Assembly: GCA_020631675.1 (NCBI GenBank)
Contig: JAHDGT010000027.1
Location: 1-14,892 of the forward strand
DNA: 14,892 nucleotides
Source of the DNA: Bacteroidota bacterium
GTDB taxonomy: Bacteria; Bacteroidota; Bacteroidia; Chitinophagales; UBA2359
Direction: 5' to 3'
The notes under the pieces are model-generated. The model ran no database searches. It had not been told where the DNA came from and saw only the letters and a list, made by a program, of their open reading frames with translations. The translations under genes and the position numbers were made by a program. This document shows positions 1 to 8,768 of this stretch, in pieces. Position 1 is the stretch's first letter, and every line of letters starts with the position of its first letter.

Positions 1-130
1 ATAGCCCGGTAGCCGCAGTAAAAGGCTGCGCTTTTTTTGAAACAACTAAGATCGCCGTAGAGCAAATTCATGAATTTGCTCTACATGATTTCCCACAAAG
101 TAGCGCAGGCTTTTATTGCGGCTATGTGCC
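1..130. repeat. Dispersed hairpin element, copy 1 (left edge cut by window)
   Basis: Imperfect inverted repeat with 22-nt arms at 11-32 and 102-123. They pair along the whole length except one G-G mismatch (25/109) and one G-T wobble (18/116). The arms flank a 69-nt interior. A run of seven T follows the left arm. The same outer sequences recur at 8867-8997: the first 39 nt differ at three places and the right 29 nt at two, while the interior is unrelated. The conserved left sequence is already under way at base 1, so the element probably begins outside the window. It lies upstream of the thioredoxin-like gene. It could be a MITE-like or REP-like repeat or a structured RNA; no transposase is nearby. 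Confidence 0.75.
57..84. repeat. Perfect 28-bp palindrome inside hairpin element copy 1
   Basis: Bases 57-70 are the exact reverse complement of 71-84, with no unpaired centre (central TTCATGAA). It sits in the interior of the hairpin element, so the element would form a stem within a stem if extruded or transcribed. The other copy of the element has a different, weaker internal symmetry (7-bp arms at 8907-8913 and 8922-8928), so this palindrome is not a fixed part of the element. Confidence 0.85.
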
Positions 131-141
131 CGATTTAAAAG

Positions 142-177
142 CATTAGCACATTTTCAAATCAGCACATTAGCACATT
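142..177 (+). repeat. Short AGCACATT iteration
   Basis: The octamer AGCACATT occurs at 146-153, 162-169 and 170-177, separated by a T/A-rich spacer. It lies just right of the hairpin element and about 75 bases before the thioredoxin-like gene. From memory, similar AGCACATT strings occur in other Bacteroidota intergenic regions; this was not checked. No function is assigned. Confidence 0.55.
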
Positions 178-251
178 AATAAGTGCTTACTTAACTTTAC
201 ATCCTTGGTATTGTCGAATACTAGTGGATTGAATCATGAACCTAATAAGAG

Positions 252-1733
252 ATGAGTATTTTGAACCTATTACGTAGCCTGTCCTTTTCCCTTTGTATTA
301 TTTTGTGTTTGCTTTCGGTTGATGTGGCTGCTTCGCCGGTGGCGAAAAATGTTTATGATATTCAATTGAAGGTGAAGGGTGTAGCGGATACGACTTGTTA
401 TATCGCTTATCATTACGGACATAAGGTTTTCGTGCAGGATACATTAGAGGTGGATGGTAAAGGCGTGGTCAGAATGGCGGGTCCGGAGCATTTGCCAGGT
501 GGTATTTATGTGGCGATTTTCCCGGGGAAGAAGTTTTTCGAGTTTTTATATAGTGGGAAGGAAGATCGATTTAAGATAGAGGTGGATGATGTGAAAAACG
601 CGGTCAATAGTATGAGCGTGAGCGGTTCAAAAGAAAACGCGCTTTTCAATGCTTACCAAAGAAAGTTGGGGGAGTTGACCAAAGAACGCAAAGCAGCGGT
701 CAAACAACTGACCGCATTGGAAAAAGAGGGGAATGGAGAAGGAGATCTTGCCAAAGAGTTAAAGGAGAAAATATCGGCTAATGATAAAGAAACCGCAGCG
801 TTTCGCTTGGCGGAAATGGATAAGCATGAAGGTACCTTTTATGCTAAGATATTGAAAACAATGTCTGAGCCGATTGTGCCGGATGATCTAAAAGAAGATC
901 CTCAAAAATCTTATTACTACTTCAAGTCACACTTTTGGGATGATGTGGATTTTGAGGATGAGCGTTTGGTCAGAACACCGATTCTCTACAATAAGCTGAA
1001 CACTTATTTGGAAAATCTGACGCCTAAAAACCCTGATTCTATTAATGTGGCTTGTGATCTTTTTATTGATAAGTCGAGAGCGAATCCTGACCTTTTTAAG
1101 TATGCGGTGGTGACTTTAACCCATAAATACGAAACGAGTAAATTGATGGGCATGGATGCCGTTTTCGTGCATTTGGCGGATAAATATTATGTGGGTGGCG
1201 AAGCGGAATGGGCGGATTCTGCTACTTTGGCGAAGGTGACGCAAAGGGTTTTGCGTATGAAGCCCAATTTGTTAGGTAAAAAAGCACCTCGCTTGATCTT
1301 AGAAGGCTTGGATGGGGAGAAAATTGATCTGTATAAAATGGATAAGGATTATACGGTGGTTTTCTTTTATAGCTATTCTTGTGGGCATTGCAAGAAGACC
1401 ATGCCGAAGTATGTTGACTTTTACGAGCGACACAAAGACAAGAGTTTAGATTTCTTAGCGATCACGACTAAGATCGAAAAGGATAAATGGATCGATTATA
1501 TAGAAGAGAAGGATTTACCATTTCTACATGCTTGGGACCCAACGAATCGTTCTAATTTCAGGGCTTTGTATGATGTGCACAGCACGCCAACGGTATATTT
1601 GTTAGACAAAGACAAGAAAATCATTGCCAAGAGAGTAGATGTAGCTTCTTTAGAGAAGATCATGCTGGCTTATATGAATGATGAGAGTGTGGGTCCGGTA
1701 AAAGAAAGTGAGGATGCTGTGGAAGAGGATTGA
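252..1733 (+). CDS. Exported TlpA/thioredoxin-like protein with DUF4369- and DUF5106-like regions
   Basis: A 493-residue envelope protein, probably a periplasmic thiol-disulfide oxidoreductase. Residues 1-27 form a signal peptide (hydrophobic core about 9-22, cleavage near AAS). Residues about 35-125 form a beta-rich region like DUF4369. Residues about 130-195 are charged and helical, likely coiled coil. Residues about 195-340 resemble DUF5106. Residues about 342-470 are a thioredoxin fold with the active-site pair C377-G-H-C380 and the cis-proline P446 in HSTPTVYLLD. The tail is acidic. This domain order is known from Bacteroidota TlpA-like proteins, whose substrates are mostly undefined. 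CGHC is the motif of protein disulfide isomerases, so isomerase activity is possible but inferred. The start at 252 gives a clean signal peptide; no Shine-Dalgarno is seen, as usual for the phylum. The gene converges on the next one with 16 bases between stops and no obvious shared terminator. Domain names are from pattern recognition only. Confidence 0.85.
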   Translation: MSILNLLRSLSFSLCIILCLLSVDVAASPVAKNVYDIQLKVKGVADTTCYIAYHYGHKVFVQDTLEVDGKGVVRMAGPEHLPGGIYVAIFPGKKFFEFLYSGKEDRFKIEVDDVKNAVNSMSVSGSKENALFNAYQRKLGELTKERKAAVKQLTALEKEGNGEGDLAKELKEKISANDKETAAFRLAEMDKHEGTFYAKILKTMSEPIVPDDLKEDPQKSYYYFKSHFWDDVDFEDERLVRTPILYNKLNTYLENLTPKNPDSINVACDLFIDKSRANPDLFKYAVVTLTHKYETSKLMGMDAVFVHLADKYYVGGEAEWADSATLAKVTQRVLRMKPNLLGKKAPRLILEGLDGEKIDLYKMDKDYTVVFFYSYSCGHCKKTMPKYVDFYERHKDKSLDFLAITTKIEKDKWIDYIEEKDLPFLHAWDPTNRSNFRALYDVHSTPTVYLLDKDKKIIAKRVDVASLEKIMLAYMNDESVGPVKESEDAVEED

Positions 1734-1749
1734 TGATCGAATGAGACTG

Positions 1750-2478
1750 TCAAGCCTTACTTTTCGGTGATTTATAGATGAGCATTCTATTTCCGTTTCC
1801 TTCTATATGGGAGGCTGTGGGGAAAACTGCCTTGAAATTCCCTTCGTAGAAATGTATGGCATTTTCTGCTAAAGCGGGTTGGAACATGAGGGTGTTATAC
1901 AAGAGATGCCCACCTGGTTTTAAACGCTTGTTCAGCGCTTCTAAGTAGTTGGTTTGTTGGCATTTTTCTGGAATGATCAAGTCTAAAAAAATATCGTGGC
2001 AGATCAAATCATACTGCTGTTTGTGGTCGTTTTTTAGGAGGAAATCATAGGCATCCGCAGCATGGATTTTTGTTTTTTTCAGTAGGCTTGTTGGTAAATA
2101 GTCTTGACAAAGTCGCACGATCTCTGGATCAAATTCTACACCAGTATATTGCTTAATGTGGTAGTTGAAATGTTGCTCCAGCATAAGTGGAATGCTGCCC
2201 AATCCATAACCTAAAATGAGTGTCTGGTTCATTGAGCCAGTTGGTAGGTTCAGGTGTTGGAAGGCGTTGAAATAGGTATGATAGAGGTCTTCATAAGAAT
2301 AAGTAGCTTCTGAGGTGTTGAGGCGCAATCTACCTTTACAGATGAATAATTCTAAATCTGGATTGACTTGGCTATTGAGCTGCTCTAGAGGAACGGACCA
2401 TAGATAAGATAGCAGCCATTTCCATAAAGGAAGGTTCTTTTTTGTGTTGTTTTTTGGTGAGAGTATACTGGGTAGCAT
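1750..2478 (-). CDS. Spermidine-synthase-like class I SAM methyltransferase
   Basis: A 242-residue cytoplasmic protein with a Rossmann-type SAM-binding fold. The glycine loop is LGYGLGSIP (residues 89-97). The acidic residue after strand 2 is in VEFDPE (E115). DAYDF (142-146) and HDIF (D162) follow, and KPGG lies at 187-190. The spacing matches the spermidine synthase (SpeE-like) superfamily. True aminopropyltransferases usually have a GGGDG loop, and here it is GYGLG, so polyamine synthesis is doubtful. Such proteins in Bacteroidota are commonly annotated as spermidine synthase-like or methyltransferase with unknown substrate. The first about 60 residues lack a clear match. The gene lies downstream of the M48 protease but is separated from it by a strong terminator, so it probably has its own promoter. 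Its 3' end faces the thioredoxin-like gene. Confidence 0.75.
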   Translation of the reverse strand: MLPSILSPKNNTKKNLPLWKWLLSYLWSVPLEQLNSQVNPDLELFICKGRLRLNTSEATYSYEDLYHTYFNAFQHLNLPTGSMNQTLILGYGLGSIPLMLEQHFNYHIKQYTGVEFDPEIVRLCQDYLPTSLLKKTKIHAADAYDFLLKNDHKQQYDLICHDIFLDLIIPEKCQQTNYLEALNKRLKPGGHLLYNTLMFQPALAENAIHFYEGNFKAVFPTASHIEGNGNRMLIYKSPKSKA

Positions 2479-2512
2479 CAGTTTTTGTTTTCTACTTTGG
2501 AATGCGAATATA

Positions 2513-2552
2513 AAAAAGCCCGCATAGCTAAAATAAGCTATGCGGGCTTTTT
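2513..2552 (-). terminator. Strong intrinsic terminator after the M48 protease gene
   Basis: A perfect 17-bp stem (2513-2529 with 2536-2552) with a 6-nt loop; the core is GCCCGCATAGCT. The outer A/T pairs give a U-run at the 3' end on either strand. It begins 22 bases past the stop of the protease gene on the minus strand and ends before the methyltransferase start. The symmetry makes it potentially bidirectional, but only minus-strand transcription is expected here. Confidence 0.9.
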
Positions 2553-2574
2553 GAGGGCTAATGAAATAGTTGCT

Positions 2575-3528
2575 TTAATCTTTTTTCTTCCCGGGAACAG
2601 CCACTCTACCATTTTTACTAGGTGTAGGACTGCTGTTCTTCGTTGAACTACCACTTGGACGTACTTTATTACTTGTACCACCAGATTTGGCATTTGTGGA
2701 AGATTTAGTAGAAGAACCAGAACTATTTGAAGCTGGCTTACCTGTATAATATTTCATTGCCTCAGGCATCATCTTATTAAGGTTAGCCACTCGAGTTTGG
2801 TGACTCGGGTGCGTACTCATGAATTCTGGTGGTTGACCACCGCCAGCGCTCATGCGTTGCCAGAAGCTTGGGGCTACACGAGGGTCGTAGCCCGCCATTG
2901 CCATAAAGGTCAAGCCCATTTCATCGGCTTCCGTTTCGTGCTTACGAGAGAAAGGCAACAAAGCACCCACTTGCGATCCAACTCCATAGGCATTCATGAA
3001 GAAGGCTTGTGTTTGCTGTGGCTTGTCCCGCAAAGCGATCGCTAAACCCAATCCGCCTAGCTGTTGCAACAAACCTTGACTCATTCGCTCGTTACCATGA
3101 CGAGCAATGGCGTGTGCGACTTCATGCCCCATAACAACAGCCAAGCCGTTTTCATCTTTAGTGATCGGTAAAATACCTGTATAAATCGCCACTTTACCAC
3201 CCGGCATTGCCCAAGCGTTAGCAACATCTTCTTGGATCAAGTTGAACTCCCAGTTGTAGCCTTTTACTCTATCGGCATGTCCTTCCTTGGCTAAATAGCT
3301 CTCAACAGCTGATGAGATTCGCTTACCCACACGCTTTACCATTTCGGCATCCGCACCGCTATTCACAACGGTACTTTGCTTCAATACTTCGCGGTACTGG
3401 GATAAGCTCATGGAAGTCAAGCTGCTTTCAGGAAGAAAGTTTAATTGCTTGCGACCAGTTAGCGGGTTCTTACTACATGCGGTGATCACCATCATGATAG
3501 CGAACAATATTAAAAAGGACTTGTTCAT
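2575..3528 (-). CDS. M48-family zinc metalloprotease, lipoprotein
   Basis: A 317-residue envelope protease. From the Met at 3528, residues 1-18 form a lipoprotein signal with lipobox ITAC (C18), followed by the NPLTGRKQL stretch typical of this family. The zinc motif H135-E-V-A-H139 and the downstream ETEAD motif (198-202), which supplies the third ligand, are both present. Known relatives are single-domain M48 lipoproteins and the catalytic part of BepA/YfgC, which degrades or helps mature outer-membrane proteins; here the TPR domain is absent. Residues about 265-317 are a Ser/Thr/Asn/Lys-rich low-complexity tail ending KKKD. An in-frame start at 3585 would add 19 residues before the signal peptide, so 3528 is preferred. 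It lies 89 bases behind the giant exported protein with no clear terminator between, so they are probably co-transcribed. A strong terminator follows. Confidence 0.92.
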   Translation of the reverse strand: MNKSFLILFAIMMVITACSKNPLTGRKQLNFLPESSLTSMSLSQYREVLKQSTVVNSGADAEMVKRVGKRISSAVESYLAKEGHADRVKGYNWEFNLIQEDVANAWAMPGGKVAIYTGILPITKDENGLAVVMGHEVAHAIARHGNERMSQGLLQQLGGLGLAIALRDKPQQTQAFFMNAYGVGSQVGALLPFSRKHETEADEMGLTFMAMAGYDPRVAPSFWQRMSAGGGQPPEFMSTHPSHQTRVANLNKMMPEAMKYYTGKPASNSSGSSTKSSTNAKSGGTSNKVRPSGSSTKNSSPTPSKNGRVAVPGKKKD

Positions 3529-3617
3529 GATCAAAGATTTAATTGTTACGATCGGCTTGTGGATGCCCTTGAATATTAGAGTCACAATATAACCGATTGT
3601 TTAAGCAGTTGCTACGC

Positions 3618-6600
3618 TTATTCATCATCGAAGATGTCGAAGCCAGTGTTACCGCCTTTTTTGCCCTTGTCTTTCTTCTTCTTGCCTTTCCCTTTTTTGT
3701 TTTGCTGCTCTTCGAATTGCTTCACGGCATCAGGAACATTATCTGGGTCTGGCTCATAAACAGGAGCTTCTTCTACAGGTGCGGGTGCTTCTTCCTCATC
3801 AGGAGTACCTTCTTCTTCAGGGATAGGAACACCACCATCGTCGATTGGTTGACCTTCTAATTCTTCTCCTTCGCCTTCTGTTTCACTTTCTACTGGTGTC
3901 GGTGGTACATATTCTTCTACATCAGCTTCTCCGGTCATATCCATGATGAAGCGTTTTTTCTTCATGATCGGACATAAACGGTACTGGTAAATGATACCTC
4001 GTTTCTTGTCTTCAATGACCCGCTTCTTGTCTTTGATGGAAGTGATCATATCGTTGAAGCCCATATCTGAGCTGATGATCTCTAGCATGCCTTTTTTATA
4101 GGTCATGAAGAACCACTTCTTACCATCTAATTCGTCTTTGTCGGTTTCCAAGTAAATGCTGAAAGAATCTCCGGTTTTACGAGGGATGAACTCTATATGC
4201 CCTTTGATCATACGATTCACATAACGATCACCAGCGAATGCTAAGCCAAAGTCGCCTCTGGAACGGTAGCTCAACAGATTATCGTCGTACACCATTTCCA
4301 GATCTGTGAAGATCAGTGTATGGTCTAAGCCTTTCATCTTTTCTGGTAAGTAAGCATATTGGTTAATGGTACTAACGAATTTACCTACTTCCTTTTCTGC
4401 TACTAATTGTGCCCCTGCTTGGGTGAAACCCTTGGTGTAGTCTATCTCTTCACTATCAGCATTATAGTAACGGAAAGCTTGTGCGATTTGATCGATCAGC
4501 TTCTCATCGATCATGAAGTCCAAACCAACGACGATATCTGACATGTTGGTAGAATCGCCAGCCATGCTGTAATCCATATGTCCGGCAACATCTAAGCGAA
4601 CCTCGCCCATATCATCACCGAAATTGTATTTACCATCCGCTTTAACTATGCCGTTCGCATCTTCGAGAGTCAGTACGTTACCACGTAGTGTTTTACCGTT
4701 GATGCGGTCTTTATCTCCAATGCGGTAAGTGCTGGTTTCGTCATTGAAGTCCAGCTCACCAGATGCACGGAAAATGAATTCGTCAATTGGAGAACGCTTC
4801 TTAGATAAGAAGGCAGGGTAGGGGCGCAGCTCTTGAAGATCATTCAGAATACCGAAAAGCAAAGTGTCTTTGCGCTCGCCAATAGGAGCGGTCACGTCGA
4901 TTTGAATGTTGTTCGGGTTGATCTCATCTTTAAAGGCGAACCATACAGGTTGCAGGAATTCGTTCTCTAGGTTGATTTTCGCATAGCCGTCAAAGATCAG
5001 GAATTGCTTTCTGGAGTCTAAGATAGCATCGCCTTTATACTCGATGTTATTGCTGAGTTTGAAGGGTTTGTCAGAAGGGATAGAGGTAGAGGCGAAGGTG
5101 TACCAACCACCTTTGTCATCTTTAGCCTTCTTAGCTTTTTTCTTCTTTTTAGAATCTTCTACAACCTTGACCGCATCCTCAGGAGGAGTGCTTTCCTCTG
5201 TGGTATCTTCTGCACTTTCTTCGGCACTAGTCTCTTCAGGATCAGCTTCGGTTTCTGCTCCTTTTTTGCCTTTGCCCTTTTTACCTTTAGTCGCTGTTTC
5301 GGCTAGCTCTTCTAAAGCTTCATCAGCTGTTGTTTCGGTGTCTTCTGTTGCCTCACCAATATCTTCTAATTCTTCAGCGAATTCATCTTTATCGTCCTTA
5401 GTGTTTTTAGTGACGATCTCTTCGAAGAAGATTTTCTGCTTCTTCATTCCTTTGGCCTTGTACTTATAGTCGCCACTACCCTCTAACTGATTTTTACCCT
5501 TGATCTTGATGCTGGCGTTAGTGATCTTGTGGTACTCATTTAGTGTATCACAAACCAATAAGGCATCTTCTAAACGATCGATTTTCGCTTCAGGGCGTAC
5601 GATCACTTGGGTATTTTGTGGTCTGATCTTGGCATCCGCTACATTGATGAATGGAATACCATCCACTTTAATGGAGTTATCTGCCAAGTTCACTACTCCA
5701 CCACTGGCTTGGAATTTCAGTCCGTCCTGATCTTTGTGCGTACTTTCGAAATAGGCTTGCCGTGTATCTTCTGGCATACGGATATTGATGAGTTTCTCAT
5801 CCATGATCCAGTAGAACTCACTTGCTGTGGTTTTGTATTGGTTGTAGGGCAGTACGATCGGTATGTTTTCGCCATTGGCTTTAAACTCTCCGAGCCTATT
5901 GTCCACATCCACCTTCGCATTCACATTATAGGAGTTGAAGGCCACCTTGGCGACCTCCTTATTTTTGATCACAACATCCGCACTATCCGCACCAAATGCT
6001 CCGGAAGAGTATTCAAAGACATTAGAGCGAACAGAAGCCTCATCCCAACTCATGGTTCCCATACCAGCTAGACCGGTATCTCGCATGATCAGTTTCCCTT
6101 TCATGGTCAGTTTATCCTCGAACATCATGAATGGACGTTTGCCCATGTCTACGATCAAACTATCGCGTTTGGGTAGCCACTTCATCTTCACATCACCATT
6201 ATGCGCATTCGGGAACTCTATGCCTTTAACCGTAGATCGAGCAATGTAAAAAGAGTCGGCTTTTGTCAGCATCGAGTCGGGCATGAAAATGAAATCTTCT
6301 GCCCAAGAGGTAGACGCCAAGTATTCTAATTTACCGGCGCCTCTCAAACCTTTATCCGACATATTGATGCTGCCATAATAGCGTCCTTTGCCATAAGTGC
6401 TGAAACCAGAGGCGTCAGTGTCTCTACTAAAACCTAAAGAGAAATCTTCTTGTAATTCTGTTGTTTGTTCAAAATCAGGGAAGATACCAGCCGTGACCAT
6501 CGTTCCGTCAAACTGTAATTGTTCGGGCTGGATCTCATCAATATCCTCGAACTTGAATGGATTGAGCTTGAAATAGAAAGAGTCTTTCTTATAGGCTCCA

Positions 6601-8681
6601 TTGAAGAGTTTCTTCTTGTTGTAATACAAGAATGAATTACCGTCACTCTCGAATTTAGGGTAGGAGGGGAGAGATTCGCGACCGGATTTATTGTCTTTTC
6701 TATCAATAAATAATGTACCACTTACGTCTTGGATAGTTGTTTTGATCGGAGCTAAGTAATCTCCTACGGTTTCACGCTGACCAGTTTCATCGTATAGGTA
6801 GATCAACATGGAGCGAACCGTATCCATATCAATGATAAAATCATCGTACTGGAAGCCGAATTCAGATCCTGTGAAATCCACACTACCTGCTACGATCGTT
6901 CCATTCATCTCCATATCACGATTCTGGTTCACTTTGATGTAACCACTTTTAGGGTGTAAAACCACATTCTGAGAATCGCTCAGTGTAACGCTTTCCACAC
7001 CGGTTACCAGTAAGTCGCGGGTTTCCAAGTCGAGCTGTGCGTTTTGCTGGTCGGTCTCGGATATCAACATGATACGGTCATAGTCGATTTCTCCCTTTTT
7101 AGAAAGTAAGTAGTTCTCTGCTTTAGGTCTGATAGTAATGATATCAGACTCTGTATCGTAGAAAATGAAACCATCTTCTACCATATCAAAAACAGAGCTT
7201 AAGATGGATTCTTTAGTATATCTTCCATCTAAGTATTTCGCGAAATCGTCAATGTGAATTCTATAGTCTCCGCCGCTGGCTAATTCGTAGCAGGCTCGTA
7301 CGGGATCCACATCAGTAACACTACTATAGCGGTTCAGCCGCTGTTCGTCATAGAGGTTGAAAGACTCGAAAACTACCCTTTGGTCTTTGATCTCGGATGC
7401 CATTTCAAAGTCGACAACCGGCTGGCTGGTTTGCCAACGGATCACATCCACATTCGCTTCCAGGGCGTGGAAAGATGACATGTATGCGATCTGAGAACTT
7501 GCTTTGTTTTCACGTACCAAACGCAGCTCACGTTCAGGTATTTTATACTTCAAACTAAGGTTAGGATGGTAGATGGAGTCTTGTGCGAAATAGAAAGACG
7601 CCTGTGTGTTTTTAGAGTTGATCTCCTTGCCCTCTTTCACCCCGAAACGAGTAGAGAATGCCCTTAAAGCAAGCTTTCCATCTTCAGCGAAGAAGTCCAT
7701 TCTCGCTTTATTATCAGCTGTTCCAACTCCGACGATCTTGGCACCTTCCATACCGAAGCCACCCAAATATTTGATGTTGTCAGAGATGTCGGTCAGCTGT
7801 ATGTTCAGGTCGTGAGACACGAACTGGGGGAAGATATAGTCCCCACTTACCTTAGTGGCGGAAAGCTGGTCTTTGAAGTCTCCTTTTACTGGTCTGGCGA
7901 AATATTTAGTATGGAAAAACATTACATCATAGGCCTCGTATTCACTGCTCTCGACATTCACTTGATATTCGCCCAGTTCGGCATATACTTCAGCGGAGGA
8001 TAAGCCCACTCGTTCCCAAGTCGCCTTGCCATTCACGCCATCCCAAACATTGGTAAAAGCGTTGAAAATACCGCCGGTATTGTAGATGGTGACCGTATCT
8101 TTTTTAGTGGCGGCGATAAGGTTCGTGCTCATGATCTGAATACGAGGCGTATCGTTTTCATATTGAAATTCATAACTTCCTTCTCCTAGTTGCCAAGCCT
8201 TACCAGAGGTTCGGTAAAGAGAACGATCCGTAAAGAAGACATCAGAAAACTCAGCGAAAGAAGAGAATCTTCTAAGGTTACCCCTTGTGGTTTTCGCGAC
8301 GACATCCTTCATGATAGCATGCCATGCCGGGAAGGTTTTTTCATAATCGCCACTTTCGACCAATGCATTGATGGCGTCTAAATAAGCCTTGAAGTGGGGG
8401 GTGGCACGCATGCGCAGGTCTTGCATATTATTGCAAGTCGCAATGATCTCTTCGATCTGCGAACCGATGGTTCCACTTTCGATGCTTGCCACAAAAGTTT
8501 CCACTGTGATTTTTACATCTTCACGGGTACTTTTTGTCATGAATGCGGTCAGCTGCTCCCCGAAAGTTTTTGGGTCGCTGGAGAAGTCTCCCGCCTGCAA
8601 TTGCGCAGGGGCGAGAAAGGCGATCATTAGGATCGCCAACAGAAAGCTAAACAGCTTTGCTATAGGTTCAGGTGTTCTCAT
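3618..8681 (-). CDS. Giant exported protein of unknown function (1687 residues)
   Basis: I do not recognise this family. Residues 1-30 are a convincing signal peptide (hydrophobic core, cleavage after AQLQA). Residues about 35-150 look helical. Most of residues 155-1090 and 1195-1580 show alternating polar/hydrophobic beta patterns rich in Asp, Lys and aromatics. Two stretches align with each other: around 768-812 (SDKGLRGAGKLEYLAST) and 855-900 (RDTGLAGMGTMSWDEASV). Both are followed by S..(D/N)F/V.(F/Y) and an A-D pair; a weaker match lies near residue 220. Residues about 1096-1190 are low complexity, with Glu/Thr/Ala runs broken by KGKKGKGKK and KKKKKAKKAK. The C-terminal 100 residues are again Glu/Pro-rich and end in a Lys/Gly cluster plus FDIFDDE. 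No catalytic motif, transmembrane barrel signature or T9SS sorting domain is evident. The M48 protease follows in the same direction. A large periplasmic or surface structural protein is the cautious reading. Confidence 0.85.
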   Translation of the reverse strand: MRTPEPIAKLFSFLLAILMIAFLAPAQLQAGDFSSDPKTFGEQLTAFMTKSTREDVKITVETFVASIESGTIGSQIEEIIATCNNMQDLRMRATPHFKAYLDAINALVESGDYEKTFPAWHAIMKDVVAKTTRGNLRRFSSFAEFSDVFFTDRSLYRTSGKAWQLGEGSYEFQYENDTPRIQIMSTNLIAATKKDTVTIYNTGGIFNAFTNVWDGVNGKATWERVGLSSAEVYAELGEYQVNVESSEYEAYDVMFFHTKYFARPVKGDFKDQLSATKVSGDYIFPQFVSHDLNIQLTDISDNIKYLGGFGMEGAKIVGVGTADNKARMDFFAEDGKLALRAFSTRFGVKEGKEINSKNTQASFYFAQDSIYHPNLSLKYKIPERELRLVRENKASSQIAYMSSFHALEANVDVIRWQTSQPVVDFEMASEIKDQRVVFESFNLYDEQRLNRYSSVTDVDPVRACYELASGGDYRIHIDDFAKYLDGRYTKESILSSVFDMVEDGFIFYDTESDIITIRPKAENYLLSKKGEIDYDRIMLISETDQQNAQLDLETRDLLVTGVESVTLSDSQNVVLHPKSGYIKVNQNRDMEMNGTIVAGSVDFTGSEFGFQYDDFIIDMDTVRSMLIYLYDETGQRETVGDYLAPIKTTIQDVSGTLFIDRKDNKSGRESLPSYPKFESDGNSFLYYNKKKLFNGAYKKDSFYFKLNPFKFEDIDEIQPEQLQFDGTMVTAGIFPDFEQTTELQEDFSLGFSRDTDASGFSTYGKGRYYGSINMSDKGLRGAGKLEYLASTSWAEDFIFMPDSMLTKADSFYIARSTVKGIEFPNAHNGDVKMKWLPKRDSLIVDMGKRPFMMFEDKLTMKGKLIMRDTGLAGMGTMSWDEASVRSNVFEYSSGAFGADSADVVIKNKEVAKVAFNSYNVNAKVDVDNRLGEFKANGENIPIVLPYNQYKTTASEFYWIMDEKLINIRMPEDTRQAYFESTHKDQDGLKFQASGGVVNLADNSIKVDGIPFINVADAKIRPQNTQVIVRPEAKIDRLEDALLVCDTLNEYHKITNASIKIKGKNQLEGSGDYKYKAKGMKKQKIFFEEIVTKNTKDDKDEFAEELEDIGEATEDTETTADEALEELAETATKGKKGKGKKGAETEADPEETSAEESAEDTTEESTPPEDAVKVVEDSKKKKKAKKAKDDKGGWYTFASTSIPSDKPFKLSNNIEYKGDAILDSRKQFLIFDGYAKINLENEFLQPVWFAFKDEINPNNIQIDVTAPIGERKDTLLFGILNDLQELRPYPAFLSKKRSPIDEFIFRASGELDFNDETSTYRIGDKDRINGKTLRGNVLTLEDANGIVKADGKYNFGDDMGEVRLDVAGHMDYSMAGDSTNMSDIVVGLDFMIDEKLIDQIAQAFRYYNADSEEIDYTKGFTQAGAQLVAEKEVGKFVSTINQYAYLPEKMKGLDHTLIFTDLEMVYDDNLLSYRSRGDFGLAFAGDRYVNRMIKGHIEFIPRKTGDSFSIYLETDKDELDGKKWFFMTYKKGMLEIISSDMGFNDMITSIKDKKRVIEDKKRGIIYQYRLCPIMKKKRFIMDMTGEADVEEYVPPTPVESETEGEGEELEGQPIDDGGVPIPEEEGTPDEEEAPAPVEEAPVYEPDPDNVPDAVKQFEEQQNKKGKGKKKKDKGKKGGNTGFDIFDDE

Positions 8682-8730
8682 TATATAATGCTCGATATGC
8701 TGATTTCAAATGTTGTTGCTACTATCCCCA

Positions 8731-8752
8731 CTATCCCTCGCGCAAGGGATAG
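8731..8752. repeat. Small hairpin, 8-bp stem
   Basis: CTATCCCT (8731-8738) pairs exactly with AGGGATAG (8745-8752) across a CGCGCA loop. No T-run follows on either strand, so it is not a classical terminator. It directly precedes the larger hairpin in the same intergenic block. Confidence 0.7.
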
Positions 8753-8768
8753 GAGCGGTATGAGGGGA

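Noticed and set aside
11..123. Hairpin element as an integron attC site
   Set aside because: Conserved ends with variable interior recall attC, but the GTTRRRY/RYYYAAC core sites are absent and no integrase or cassette array is seen.
2797..3045. Plus-strand 82-codon frame opposite the protease
   Set aside because: It lies fully inside the M48 coding region, has no recognisable motif, and the opposite frame carries HEVAH nearby.
5044..5469. Plus-strand 141-codon frame opposite the giant gene, rich in Ser/Val/Leu
   Set aside because: It is opposite the Glu/Lys low-complexity tract of the giant gene, whose codons read as Ser/Leu/Phe on the other strand; no start context or family.
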